From assembly GCA_019057775.1 (NCBI GenBank), contig JAHLWT010000202.1:16515-80514 (forward strand): 64,000 bases of DNA. The letters run 5' to 3'. How positions within the stretch are numbered: the first letter of the stretch is position 1; every line of letters starts with the position of its first letter. The translations under genes and the position numbers were made by a program. Shown here in pieces: positions 9,387 through 18,869 of this stretch. Under the pieces are notes generated by a model. It searched no databases and was not told the DNA's origin. It was given only the letters and a program-made list of their open reading frames with translations. This DNA comes from Promethearchaeota archaeon. GTDB lineage: Archaea > Asgardarchaeota > Lokiarchaeia > Sigynarchaeales > SOKP01.

Positions 9387-9587
9387 ATGAATATTAAAAC
9401 TTCAAGTAATATACCTAGTCAAGAAAAATTAAATTCAAAGCCTAATAGTTTGAATAATTTTCATATTCAGATTCAGTGTCCTGTCTGCGGTAATATTTTT
9501 ATTCTCAATGAAAAAAGAAATTACTATTGTGAGATCTGTAATCGAATTTATACTGAAGATGAAATCAGAGCACGTTGTGGGATGTAA
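9387..9587 (+). CDS. Small zinc-ribbon protein
   Basis: This is a 66-residue protein with a polar N-terminal tail (1-28) followed by a single zinc ribbon, CPVCGNIFIL...YYCEICNRIY, with two CxxC knuckles 18 residues apart. A strong ribosome binding site AAAGGAG precedes the ATG. Such small archaeal ribbons often bind nucleic acid or act as adaptors, but the partner is unknown. It converges on the exonuclease gene; the two share a run of A and T suited to bidirectional termination. Confidence 0.7.
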   Translation: MNIKTSSNIPSQEKLNSKPNSLNNFHIQIQCPVCGNIFILNEKRNYYCEICNRIYTEDEIRARCGM

Positions 9588-9591
9588 TTTT

Positions 9592-9611
9592 TAAAAAAAA
9601 TAATTTTTTTT
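9592..9611. terminator. Bidirectional A/T-run terminator between convergent genes
   Basis: An 8-base A run (9592-9599) followed by an 8-base T run (9604-9611) lies between the stop at 9587 and the convergent stop at 9617. Each run provides poly-T, the archaeal termination signal, for one strand. Confidence 0.5.
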
Positions 9612-9616
9612 ATTTA

Positions 9617-10198
9617 TTAAATATGAAATTTTCCACGTCTATATAATTCTAAAAGTATTTTAGCTTCATGGATTGCATCGTCCGTAGCTCTATGTTTTTC
9701 AGTATAGTCACTATTCGGGAAGAAGAAATCCCAGGCTTCTTGGCATTTAGGCCATTTGTATCCAGATCCTCCGTTAGGGAAAAGAATTTTACATATACCT
9801 GTTGCAGTCAACATTATGCAAGGTAATTCTTTCGGGATATTAATACCCCTAGCTTTCAAAAAACCAAGATCAAATGATTTATTAAATGCTGTTACCCGGT
9901 ATTGGTTGAAAATTTCACTTAATTTTTCTTTTATGGTATCATCAAAAAAGGGGGCATTTACAATATCTTCAAATTTTATATCTGAATTACCAAAGATCCA
10001 TGAATCCCTATGTTTTTCTCCAAATAAAGATTCTCTTACAAATGAATCAAAAAGAATCTTCGTCTCACCTGTTTTTAAATTTAATTCAATAATTCCAATT
10101 TCTATAATCAGATTCTTTAGTGGATCTAACCCAGTAGTTTCGATGTCTAGAATGGCAACTCTATTAAAATTTATATTTTCCTTAAGATTCGCATTCAT
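9617..10198 (-). CDS. DEDDh 3'-5' exonuclease (DnaQ-like)
   Basis: This protein should remove nucleotides from 3' ends of DNA or RNA using two metal ions. All DEDDh motifs are visible: Exo I LDIETTGL (residues 17-24), Exo II AFNKSFDLGFL, and Exo III HRATDDAIHEAK near the C-terminus. At 193 residues it is a stand-alone exonuclease domain with no polymerase or helicase attached. It may act in repair or RNA trimming. The gene is separate from its upstream neighbour by about 150 bp. Confidence 0.85.
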   Translation of the reverse strand: MNANLKENINFNRVAILDIETTGLDPLKNLIIEIGIIELNLKTGETKILFDSFVRESLFGEKHRDSWIFGNSDIKFEDIVNAPFFDDTIKEKLSEIFNQYRVTAFNKSFDLGFLKARGINIPKELPCIMLTATGICKILFPNGGSGYKWPKCQEAWDFFFPNSDYTEKHRATDDAIHEAKILLELYRRGKFHI

Positions 10199-10347
10199 AA
10201 GTCTGTCAACCTGCTCATCTAAATCCTTTTTAAAGTCTTTTAAAGTCTTAATTTTTTCTGTTTAACATATATTTTTGTTGTTATACAACGTTATAAGATA
10301 ATTAGTAATGAATACTGTTCAAATTTTTAAGATAATTGTCATCGTCA

Positions 10348-13300
10348 TCATCTCCTAAGATCTTCTATAAATGAATTATATCTTTTAATTTCATTATTTG
10401 CCTTTTTAATCCATATATCTTCTTTTCGCTGAGCAGCAAATTCCCTGCCTTGTTGAAAATATTTCATTGCTAAATCATATTTTCCATTTGATACATACAA
10501 ATCACCGATATTGAAATAAATCTCCGTTTTAATTGAAGCGAGTTTTATTTCTAATAAAAGAGAATTAATTTCTTTAATAATTTTATTTGATTCAATAATT
10601 AATTTAGTCTGTGGAAAATATTTTTCAACTCTTTCACCATCTTCAGTTACTTCAATTTTTTTTATACCGTACTCAGCTTGATATTTTCCTTTTTCAAGAT
10701 TTTTTAACGCATCATCATATTGACCAATCTCAAAATAACACTGCCCTAATTTTATTTGCGTATCTAAAGGTGGAGAGATAAGCATTAAAGCATATTTAAA
10801 TTTTTTTGAGGCTGCCTTATAGTCATGAAGTATCATTAAAATTTCACCAAATTTATATACATTATCAGCTTTCTCTGAATCTGTTAGTTCAAGTGCTGCT
10901 TCAATCAAATCTATTGCCTCCTTTCTCATATTATTTTTAGCAAATAATTTTCCTTTTGTATAAAAGATTTGTGCTTTTAAATTGTTATAACTATCACTCT
11001 TACTATCATCTTTATGTATTAGTTCTTTGTTGTTTTCAAGAACTTCTAAAGCTTCGTCACACTTTTCTACTTCTGTCAGAATTAAGATTTTTAAGCTGAT
11101 AGTGCGATCATTAGGATTTGATTCAAGCTTCTTATCAATTGTATCTAAAGCAACGCTGTATTTATTTAAGGATGTAAGTATTTGGCCTTTCTCATAATAA
11201 ATTCCTTGATATTTGGCACCTAACATTAATGCTTTTTCAATGCCATCTAGGGCTTCTTCAGATTTTCCTAAAATATTAAATATCAGATTTCTGATTTCAT
11301 AAAAGCCCAAATATTCGGGGAACAATTCAATTCCTTTATTTATTGTTTTTAAAGCTTCTTGGGGATTTTCAAGGCTTATTAAAATTCTAGCTTTAATGCT
11401 ATAGTCGGTGGGATTCTTTGGATCTATGTGGATTGCTTTACTTATGGCATCCAAAGCCTCATCTTGACGAAAATATTTATGCAAAATGCTTGATCTGATT
11501 CGAAAATAATTTGGTTCTTTTGGGTTAATTTCAATTGCTTTATTAATTTGAAATATAGCCTCATCATATTTTTCAGATGAAGCAAGGATATAAGTCTTAA
11601 TAACATATACCTCAGCTAGTTCTGGATTTAATTTGATAACTTTTTCAATAATTTCAAGAGCATCCTCCTGTTTATTCATACTTAATAAAACTATCGCTTT
11701 TATTCTGCAGAATTCGTATTGATAAGAAGCCTCTGTTTCCTCTCCCTTGGATAATGTCTCTTTATCAAATAAATCTCCAGTTATTAATTTTGGTTCTTTT
11801 GGCCATTTTTTAATTGCATTATTTACTACTTCTAAAGCTTCATTATATTTTCTGAGTTGTCTTAAAGTTTCAATTTTTAACTTGATTATTTGAGAGTCTG
11901 AGTCATTAAATCTATAGTATCTTGAAATTAATTCTAAAGACTTATCATAATTTCTCTTAATCAATTGATAGAGAATTTCATGATAATACCCTTTACCAAT
12001 ATTATCTGATAAGGCTGCAATATCTTTTGGATATATTTCTAACAAACTCTTTACAATTTTTTTAGCTATAATAGATTCATTATATTCAATTGATTGCCTC
12101 ACTGCGTAATAATATATCCACCATTGTTCTTTGTTAACATCTAATGTTAAGAACTTAATAATATCATTAGGTTTTTTTAGGATTATTAAGAGATCAATTT
12201 TTCTTCTGTATAAATCAATTACTTCTTGGGAATAGAGTTCATCAGGATTATATCCAACTGTATATTCAAGATAGTAATTAATTTCCTCCAAAGCATCATC
12301 ATATCTCTCTAAGTTTATTAAGATTTCGGATTTGTGTATGTAATAGCTCAATTCCATCGCACCAAATTTCTTAATTGCGATCAAAGCTTCTTCATAGCGA
12401 TGAAATTTCTTTAAAATTAGAGCATAAGTATAATAAATATACGGACCTTCAATTTTGTGAAAGTATTCTTCCTGAATCATTGCTTTTTCAATAAATTCCA
12501 ACGATTCATCATGTCTTTCTAATTTACTTAAGATATTTGCTAACTCCACAAAATTAACTGATTTATAGTCTAAACTCTTCAAATTATCCACAATCTTTGA
12601 TGCCTGATCGTTTTTCTGGAAAATAATTAATAATTTCGATTTTAACAATAGAGTATTTGGATGATTAGGATCAATTTCAATTATTTTATCAACTATACTT
12701 AACGCTTTTTCATAATTATGTTCGAAAAATAGATGAATCGCTATTTTATACAATAGATCGATTAAGTATTGCCTAGAAAGGGAGTGTGATTTTTCAGTTA
12801 ATTCTACACATTCATCAATTCTTCCTAAGTTAAAAAGAATATTACACTTCATTTCAAAGATTTTTTCTTGATCATCAATTTCCAATGCTTTATTTATTGA
12901 TTCTAAGGCTAATTCATAATTGCTCAAATTATTTAGTACATCCGCTTTAAGCCTAAAAAAATTAAATCCACTTGGCATAATATCCAATTTTATCCCTTTT
13001 TCAATCGTATCGAGAGCCTCCTCACGTGCTTGCTTTATTGCTTTTTTTGACCTTTTAAGAGGTGCCGAACCTAAGATTTCTGCTTTCCAATAATACAGTT
13101 CAGGATTTTCTTCTATTTCAAGAACTTTATTTAGTTGCTCTAACGTACCTTCAAATTCTTTTTTATCATATAAGTCCCAAGCTTTTTTGATCAACTTATC
13201 TTTAGAGAAATATTTCAAGTCTTTAAATGAAGAACTGGAAACTTTAAGATCTTCGGTAGGTTTTGGTTTTTTAGGATAGTAAAACGTTTCTTCTACTCTT

Positions 13301-14316
13301 GATGGTTTTATCGCGAGTGGTTTCATTTCTTTAGCCATATCCGGTAATTCAATTACCCTTGCATATTCAATATATTCGGAGGTTGATTTGATAAGATCCT
13401 CTTTTATTTTTTTCCTGAAATTATCAATTAAATTGTATAGACCATCTTTAAGATTTGGATGAAATAGTTGATATTTATCTACTAGTGTAAAAATAATCTC
13501 ATGGTAAGTTTTTGCGAGTTCTCCTTGATTAAAATCGATTATTCCTAGATTCGTTTTATGCATAAAATTCTTTAGTTTGTCATCAATGACGAATTCAAAT
13601 ATTTTTCCATATTCGCTAATTTCACTAAAAAATAATTCAATTTCCTCAGATGGCACGTTAATTTTATGAAAATTAACATCATACTCCGTATTTTCTATCA
13701 ATCTTTCCAAGAAAAGGCCAATTTCATGTAAAGTGAGAAATCCATCTGAAATGTTATTATATTTTTCTATGAAAGATTCAATGGATATGGTTAATCTGGG
13801 ATAAAATTTTGGATGATTTAAAACTAAAAATAATAATAATTTATTAAATTTGCTTTCTTCAAAAAAAAGCTTAGAAGACTTCTCAAAAGTAATAATTGAA
13901 GCCAAATTAATATATTCAATTTTTAATTGCTCGTCTTTAATTCTATTTTCTTGGAAAAAAACCTGCAATCTATTAGTTAAATTTTTGCTTCTTCTTATTT
14001 CCATCTTCAATCGAGTTTCATAATCTAATCCATACAAAAATGATCTTTTTGATAAGTGAATTTCTCCAGCACCAGTTATGAAATATTTTACTTTCTTACG
14101 ATCTTTTTCATCTAGTTTAGTATATACGTATTTCTTTTCTAAAAGATTTTTAAAATACTTATAAAATGTGGTTTTTTGAATATTATTTGGATGATTGCCA
14201 TCTCTTATAAAATCGGAAGGATTAAGAGGACCTTGTGCACTTAATGCATATAAAATGATATCCTCTTTATCACCTTTCAACCATATATTTGGATGAACTT
14301 TTTCTTTTAAGCTCAT
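10348..14316 (-). CDS. Giant TPR-repeat protein with N-terminal winged helix
   Basis: This is a 1322-residue cytoplasmic protein. Residues 1-85 form a winged-helix-like domain (ILYALSAQGPLNPSDFI, TTFYKYFKNLLEKKYVYTK, KKVKYFITGAGEIHL). A helical linker to about 380 is followed by roughly 25 tetratricopeptide repeats up to the end, recognisable by units such as AWDLYDKKEFEGTLEQLNK and the recurrent EALE/AL...INP pattern. TPRs form a protein-binding solenoid, so this is probably a scaffold that couples DNA binding or sensing to protein partners. It is transcribed away from the NYN-HerA operon across a 127-bp divergent region. Archaea have many TPR proteins, so the exact role cannot be inferred. 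Confidence 0.8.
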   Translation of the reverse strand: MSLKEKVHPNIWLKGDKEDIILYALSAQGPLNPSDFIRDGNHPNNIQKTTFYKYFKNLLEKKYVYTKLDEKDRKKVKYFITGAGEIHLSKRSFLYGLDYETRLKMEIRRSKNLTNRLQVFFQENRIKDEQLKIEYINLASIITFEKSSKLFFEESKFNKLLLFLVLNHPKFYPRLTISIESFIEKYNNISDGFLTLHEIGLFLERLIENTEYDVNFHKINVPSEEIELFFSEISEYGKIFEFVIDDKLKNFMHKTNLGIIDFNQGELAKTYHEIIFTLVDKYQLFHPNLKDGLYNLIDNFRKKIKEDLIKSTSEYIEYARVIELPDMAKEMKPLAIKPSRVEETFYYPKKPKPTEDLKVSSSSFKDLKYFSKDKLIKKAWDLYDKKEFEGTLEQLNKVLEIEENPELYYWKAEILGSAPLKRSKKAIKQAREEALDTIEKGIKLDIMPSGFNFFRLKADVLNNLSNYELALESINKALEIDDQEKIFEMKCNILFNLGRIDECVELTEKSHSLSRQYLIDLLYKIAIHLFFEHNYEKALSIVDKIIEIDPNHPNTLLLKSKLLIIFQKNDQASKIVDNLKSLDYKSVNFVELANILSKLERHDESLEFIEKAMIQEEYFHKIEGPYIYYTYALILKKFHRYEEALIAIKKFGAMELSYYIHKSEILINLERYDDALEEINYYLEYTVGYNPDELYSQEVIDLYRRKIDLLIILKKPNDIIKFLTLDVNKEQWWIYYYAVRQSIEYNESIIAKKIVKSLLEIYPKDIAALSDNIGKGYYHEILYQLIKRNYDKSLELISRYYRFNDSDSQIIKLKIETLRQLRKYNEALEVVNNAIKKWPKEPKLITGDLFDKETLSKGEETEASYQYEFCRIKAIVLLSMNKQEDALEIIEKVIKLNPELAEVYVIKTYILASSEKYDEAIFQINKAIEINPKEPNYFRIRSSILHKYFRQDEALDAISKAIHIDPKNPTDYSIKARILISLENPQEALKTINKGIELFPEYLGFYEIRNLIFNILGKSEEALDGIEKALMLGAKYQGIYYEKGQILTSLNKYSVALDTIDKKLESNPNDRTISLKILILTEVEKCDEALEVLENNKELIHKDDSKSDSYNNLKAQIFYTKGKLFAKNNMRKEAIDLIEAALELTDSEKADNVYKFGEILMILHDYKAASKKFKYALMLISPPLDTQIKLGQCYFEIGQYDDALKNLEKGKYQAEYGIKKIEVTEDGERVEKYFPQTKLIIESNKIIKEINSLLLEIKLASIKTEIYFNIGDLYVSNGKYDLAMKYFQQGREFAAQRKEDIWIKKANNEIKRYNSFIEDLRR

Positions 14317-14443
14317 AATATTAAAAAGATCAATTCTAAATTTAAAGTTTGTGAAAAGTGAACATGTTCGGGAAAAATGGACATAAATATATTGATATCT
14401 TTATATATATTAAATAAAAAACTATTGAGATGAATATAATTAA

Positions 14444-15022
14444 ATGTGTTTAGAACCATGTTTTGTTAAATTTCCCTACCAAAAAGAATATCCTGTTTAT
14501 ATCGATGGAAGTAATGTTGCCTACTCTTCCTTTAACAAATGGAAAAGACCTCTATTATCAAATATAATTAGCCTTATAAACTATTTAGTTGAAGAATTAA
14601 AATTCCCTATGGAAATTGTTTACTGTATCTGTGATCCTACTCTTAAGTACAAAATAGATAAACCAACTGAATACAAAATATTAATCAAAGAAGGTTTAAT
14701 TGTCGAAGCTCCGAAAGTTGCTGATGAATTTATCCTGAGTTTTGCTTTAAAACGTGAATTTTGCTTTATCATTTCAAACGACAGATTTAGAGATTACTTT
14801 GATCAATTACCTAGTATGAAGTGGATAGAAGAAAGAAGAGTTTCATTTATGATAATTAATGATGACGTATGCTTAAGTCCTAATATTAGTTATGAAAAAA
14901 TCGATGTCTTACCATTAAATGAAGAAGAGTCTAACCAAGAGGTCCCACTTGACTCAGAAATAACAACTCTCGATATATTAAATAGAATAGAGAAAAAAAA
15001 AGGGAGTTTAGATTTATTTTAA
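14444..15022 (+). CDS. Regnase-1 (ZC3H12A)-like NYN/PIN-fold ribonuclease
   Basis: This is a 192-residue protein with a clear NYN domain of the eukaryotic ZC3H12A type. The first acidic site is PVYIDGSNVAY (D21, N24); the second is KVADEFILSFALK (D94, E95), where Regnase-1 has DDRF; the third is FIISNDRFRDY (N112, D113, D117). The following WIEERRVSFMIINDDVC also matches the Regnase pattern WKRFIEERLL...FVND. These acidic residues bind the metal that cleaves RNA. No CCCH zinc finger is present. The next gene starts 27 bp downstream on the same strand, so the two probably form an operon. Family assignment is from recognised motifs; the RNA substrate is unknown. Confidence 0.82.
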   Translation: MCLEPCFVKFPYQKEYPVYIDGSNVAYSSFNKWKRPLLSNIISLINYLVEELKFPMEIVYCICDPTLKYKIDKPTEYKILIKEGLIVEAPKVADEFILSFALKREFCFIISNDRFRDYFDQLPSMKWIEERRVSFMIINDDVCLSPNISYEKIDVLPLNEEESNQEVPLDSEITTLDILNRIEKKKGSLDLF

Positions 15023-15049
15023 ATTACAGAAAGGATGTGAAAAAAAAAG

Positions 15050-17386
15050 ATGGAAAAAGAAAAGAAATCGGTTAGTAGCATATTGAATAAAGCATATGGA
15101 ACAATGAAACCAATTTATGGCGGAAAACGTGGAAGAGTTCTTCATGATTCTTATTCGAAGTTTTACAAGAAAGTCTTTAAGACAGCAAATAGAAGTGTCA
15201 AGACCAATTATAGAGTATTTAGCCAAAGAGTCACTGAAGCGAAGCTTGATGTGTTATCAGATAGAAAGAGGAGTCCAGAATATGAACTCTATTTTGAAGA
15301 TGGAAAGGTTTTGTTAAACTATCTACAAAAAGAAATCCTTCAGAAAGGCAAAACACTCGCTAAAGTAAATTTTAATATTGTAGTGCCCGAAGAAATCGAA
15401 ATCGAATTATTTGGTGGAATAGTCTCATTTGAGCTTGATACAGTAGGAAAGATCGGAGGTTTCAATATTCCTGCTCAAGTTGATTGTTTAATAGAAATCG
15501 CTTTAAATAGATTCATAGTTAGGGATTTTAAATCTTATGAGCGGGACAATGAAGACGATCCTAAGAACACAGAATCTCAGCATCATAGAGCTTTCATGCA
15601 AGTATGTCTTTATGCCATAATCTTCGAGAAGACTAGACACCAAAAATGTGAAGCCATACAATTAGCCTATTTTCCCAATAAAATTATATCATATGATTTT
15701 ACGGAAGACTTAAGAGAACAAGCCAAAAAGTTTGCAATTGAAACTGCATTTGAAGGATTTAAAGGGATTAGTTTTCAATTTTCTCCAGAAGAAAATGAAT
15801 ATGAGGATGAACCACTAAAAGAATTTGATACTAAAACAAAATCAATTACCACTGCAACCACTGCTACCCCTCCATCAAGTATTCCATTTAAAAATCAAGG
15901 CTCAGGTGATTCTTTCGATGAGAGTAGTCTAGGTTGGATTAATACTATTAAGGGCAAACCTCTCCAACTCATAATGGGGCAGGACAACAAGATGGAAGGA
16001 TTCTTGTATCCTAATAAAGCCCATCAAATAAAAGTTGGATATTGTGTTATCGTTGAAAAGGAAAATGATGGAGTGAGGATTATGTGCTTTGTGAAAAAAA
16101 TTGAATGCTCCGAAGATTGCTTTCCAGGAGAGACTTCAAGTCATAAAGAAGAAAACTACAAGATTACACTAATCCCAGTAGGACAGTTCAGTCCTGAAGG
16201 ATATCAAGATCTACTACCACAAACTGTTATTGGTGGAAAAATTAAAATCCCTTCAAACGCGGAGTTTTCCGAGTTTAAGAAGATTCCACAAAATGGGATG
16301 CCTATCGGGAAGATTCAAGGCCTGAATACTGGAATTTCATACCCTCTTGAAATCAGAACACTATACCAAAGTCTCTTCATTAGTGGCCAGCAAGGGACTG
16401 GAAAAACAACTTTAATAAAGTCAATGGCACTGCAAATAGCTCAAGTCAAGAATGCACCGGCACAAATCATATTAGATAACGAAGGTGAATATGGAGATTT
16501 AAGGAATATTCCTACTAATAAGCGGTCTGAAGAACAGATGAAAAGATATGGCATTAAGGAAATTGAACTCGGGAAATTTCGCTTTGTAAATATCGATACA
16601 AAAAATGGATATTGTTTAACCTTGAAAGCAATCGATCCAGTAGATTTACCTTACTTCCTACACGAATTGACACCAATTTCGCATGACACTCTTCAAACCA
16701 TAATTTATGATATAATTGAAGATAATGCTGAAAAGGAGTTTACACTACCAGTTCTAACAAAACTAATTTTTAAGTACATGAAAGAAGAAAAGTACGGTGT
16801 TACAGATAGTACCCAAAAGGCAATTAAAAGAGCAATGAATTCAATTTCCCTGAGAATCTTTGATGTACCCGGTGTAAAACCAATTGATTTCGAAGCAATG
16901 TTGATGTCTGGAAAAGTAACGGTGATTAATTCATATAATTTACGCGATGCACATCAAAGAATTGTTGGTCTTTATCTATTAGCAATTCTACATAAACGGG
17001 CATTAAAAGGTAAAGATAAAATCAATGTAGTATTCTTCTTGGATGAAGTACAACGTCTATTGCCCAAGTCTAAATCTCAAGCAGACTCAGAGTACTTAAA
17101 GCGTATTATCAAATTCTTAGATGAAGTTGTACACCGCGGGAGAAAGAGAGATTATGGCGTAGCCTTTTCTACTCAGAGCGTCGCAGATGTGAAAAAAGGA
17201 ATAATCGATTTATGTAATTCGAAGATTTTTTTCCAGACACAAGGAAGTGGTATCAATTACATAAAAGAATACTTCAGTAATAAGGAAGACCTTGAGCGAT
17301 TGAAAAAACTTCCAGTAGGACACGCTTTCATTGTGAGTAAAGGAAAGCATGAACCCGTAGAAATTAAATTCCCTAATATAAATTAA
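15050..17386 (+). CDS. RecB/Cas4-like nuclease fused to HerA-type ATPase
   Basis: This 778-residue protein combines two DNA-processing activities. The N-terminal half has a PD-(D/E)XK nuclease core of the RecB/Cas4 kind: QVDCLIE (D145), VRDFKS (D159, K161), and QVCLY (Q184, Y188). The iron-sulfur cysteines of Cas4 are not seen. A Ser/Thr-rich linker (about 262-295) leads to a HerA-like beta-barrel region (300-440) and an ATPase with Walker A GQQGTGKT (446-453), Walker B FFLDEVQRLLP and a late arginine-rich VHRGRKRD segment. HerA translocases normally work with the separate nuclease NurA; here a different nuclease is on the same chain. It follows the NYN RNase gene and ends in a poly-T run. 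DNA end processing, repair or defence are all possible. Confidence 0.85.
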   Translation: MEKEKKSVSSILNKAYGTMKPIYGGKRGRVLHDSYSKFYKKVFKTANRSVKTNYRVFSQRVTEAKLDVLSDRKRSPEYELYFEDGKVLLNYLQKEILQKGKTLAKVNFNIVVPEEIEIELFGGIVSFELDTVGKIGGFNIPAQVDCLIEIALNRFIVRDFKSYERDNEDDPKNTESQHHRAFMQVCLYAIIFEKTRHQKCEAIQLAYFPNKIISYDFTEDLREQAKKFAIETAFEGFKGISFQFSPEENEYEDEPLKEFDTKTKSITTATTATPPSSIPFKNQGSGDSFDESSLGWINTIKGKPLQLIMGQDNKMEGFLYPNKAHQIKVGYCVIVEKENDGVRIMCFVKKIECSEDCFPGETSSHKEENYKITLIPVGQFSPEGYQDLLPQTVIGGKIKIPSNAEFSEFKKIPQNGMPIGKIQGLNTGISYPLEIRTLYQSLFISGQQGTGKTTLIKSMALQIAQVKNAPAQIILDNEGEYGDLRNIPTNKRSEEQMKRYGIKEIELGKFRFVNIDTKNGYCLTLKAIDPVDLPYFLHELTPISHDTLQTIIYDIIEDNAEKEFTLPVLTKLIFKYMKEEKYGVTDSTQKAIKRAMNSISLRIFDVPGVKPIDFEAMLMSGKVTVINSYNLRDAHQRIVGLYLLAILHKRALKGKDKINVVFFLDEVQRLLPKSKSQADSEYLKRIIKFLDEVVHRGRKRDYGVAFSTQSVADVKKGIIDLCNSKIFFQTQGSGINYIKEYFSNKEDLERLKKLPVGHAFIVSKGKHEPVEIKFPNIN

Positions 17387-17388
17387 TA

Positions 17389-17398
17389 TTTTTTTTTT
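17389..17398 (+). terminator. Poly-T terminator of the NYN-HerA operon
   Basis: Ten consecutive T residues follow the stop codon of the HerA fusion gene within a few bases, the usual archaeal intrinsic termination signal. There is no hairpin requirement. Confidence 0.55.
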
Positions 17399-17430
17399 AT
17401 TTTTGTTGAAAAGATTGGAAGAATTAAAAT

Positions 17431-18738
17431 TTAAATAAATTCAAGATTCACCAATGATTTTTTATATATGGTAATTATATTCTGAACATCTTTACCAGTA
17501 ATTTCATTTCTAAGACTTATTCTAGCATATGCTTTACACAATATAAATAGTACTCTAATAAGGTTATTAGGATCTATTGTTCTGAATAAGTTTTTCTTTT
17601 CATTAAGTTCAAGTACTTCATTTTTAAATTGTACAATTTGCTCTCTCACTTTCTCATCTTTAAACATTGGATCATATTTGATTTTAGCATAATTCATAAA
17701 TTTAATTAAAATTTCATTAGAAATCAGGAAGTCCTTATTCTCTTCTTCTATTCTCATTAGAAATTCATCTCTAAAACTTTTCATTTGACTATTAGGTTTA
17801 ATAGGAGCATATAGAACTATATCAAACTTTCTAAGAAGTGTATTTTTTCTAGGAAATTGAATACTCTTATAAATAGACAAATCATCGTTAAATTGGTTTT
17901 CTCTCGAATGAACTGCAGCTACAATTGAGGATTTCCTTAAGATTTTTTTATAATTTTTATCTAAGTCAGATAATGTATAATTTTTTAGTTCTTCTAAATT
18001 ATCGATTAAAATTATACCATTTTTAGCTAAATCTGCTAATCCCGCTTTTTTACAAAAATCTCCCCCAATTTTATAGCGACTTTTATTTCCGATAAATTTC
18101 GTATCCGATATTTGACTAATTTGGTAATTATAATTAGGCCGTAGTTTTCCTAAAGTTTTTAAATAAGTTGTTTTGTATGTTCCTGAACTTCCAATAATTA
18201 AAAAACCTATATTAGAATGAATCCCCTTTTCATATAAAATAGGTGATTCAGCACAAAAAAGAATTAATGTCCCAATTAATTTTATATCATCATCAATTAA
18301 TACATTTTGGAAGATCAAATTTGCTATTTTCTGTTGCACTAATGGTTGTTTTGCAAAAGTTTCAAACTTCTCAATTTCTTGTTCGGTGAGAGTATTAATA
18401 GCTTCATTATTAATTATTTTTATTTCTTTAGCTAGAATGGTATAATTCGATTTTTTATAATTAGCATTATAGACTCTTAATATACCTGTTATTTGTATTT
18501 TATCCCCCAAACTCATCTTTCCAACAAAATTTTCTTGTAAAATTACACATACATCCTGTTGAATTCCTATTCGCTGATTATGTTTTCTAGGACTCCTTAA
18601 AAATGCGATTTGAATGAATCCATAGTTGTCGTCTTTAAATTCGGAAGATAATTCCGTTACAATTCCTGAACATGTCAGTAGTTTATTATAGAAAGATGAG
18701 TTTAATTCTTCTAAAGGGATAAATAGGTCTATTTCCAT
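17431..18738 (-). CDS. Degenerate MCM-like AAA+ protein
   Basis: This 435-residue protein follows the MCM helicase order but every catalytic motif is altered. Residues 1-110 resemble an OB fold; 115-160 match the helical lead-in of MCM AAA+ domains. Walker A is GSSGTYKT (183-190, MCM: GDPGTAKS), Walker B is IILIDN (242-247, the catalytic Glu of DE replaced by Asn), sensor 1 is AAVH (274-277, MCM: AAAN), and the arginine-finger region is LLRKFD (301-306, MCM: LLSRFD). The usual MCM N-terminal domain A and C-terminal winged helix are absent. It may bind but probably not hydrolyse ATP normally. It converges on the HerA fusion gene. It could be an element-encoded replication protein or a regulatory MCM paralogue. 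Confidence 0.72.
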   Translation of the reverse strand: MEIDLFIPLEELNSSFYNKLLTCSGIVTELSSEFKDDNYGFIQIAFLRSPRKHNQRIGIQQDVCVILQENFVGKMSLGDKIQITGILRVYNANYKKSNYTILAKEIKIINNEAINTLTEQEIEKFETFAKQPLVQQKIANLIFQNVLIDDDIKLIGTLILFCAESPILYEKGIHSNIGFLIIGSSGTYKTTYLKTLGKLRPNYNYQISQISDTKFIGNKSRYKIGGDFCKKAGLADLAKNGIILIDNLEELKNYTLSDLDKNYKKILRKSSIVAAVHSRENQFNDDLSIYKSIQFPRKNTLLRKFDIVLYAPIKPNSQMKSFRDEFLMRIEEENKDFLISNEILIKFMNYAKIKYDPMFKDEKVREQIVQFKNEVLELNEKKNLFRTIDPNNLIRVLFILCKAYARISLRNEITGKDVQNIITIYKKSLVNLEFI

Positions 18739-18869
18739 ATAAAAATAAAAAAAATGGTAGTGTTTAAATACCTAGAGTTAATTAATTTTTTAAAAAAAAT
18801 AATAGGATTACTTAATTTTGATTAAAATCATAAATATTTATTTCTTTTAATTTAGATCATGACTCCTAC

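Noticed and set aside
9756..10265. 169-residue plus-strand frame
   Set aside because: It lies over the exonuclease gene, whose DEDDh motifs are intact on the minus strand, and the translated frame shows no motif.
14317..14443. CRISPR leader or array near the Cas4-like gene
   Set aside because: No direct repeats with spacers are present anywhere nearby, and the nuclease lacks Cas4 iron-sulfur cysteines.
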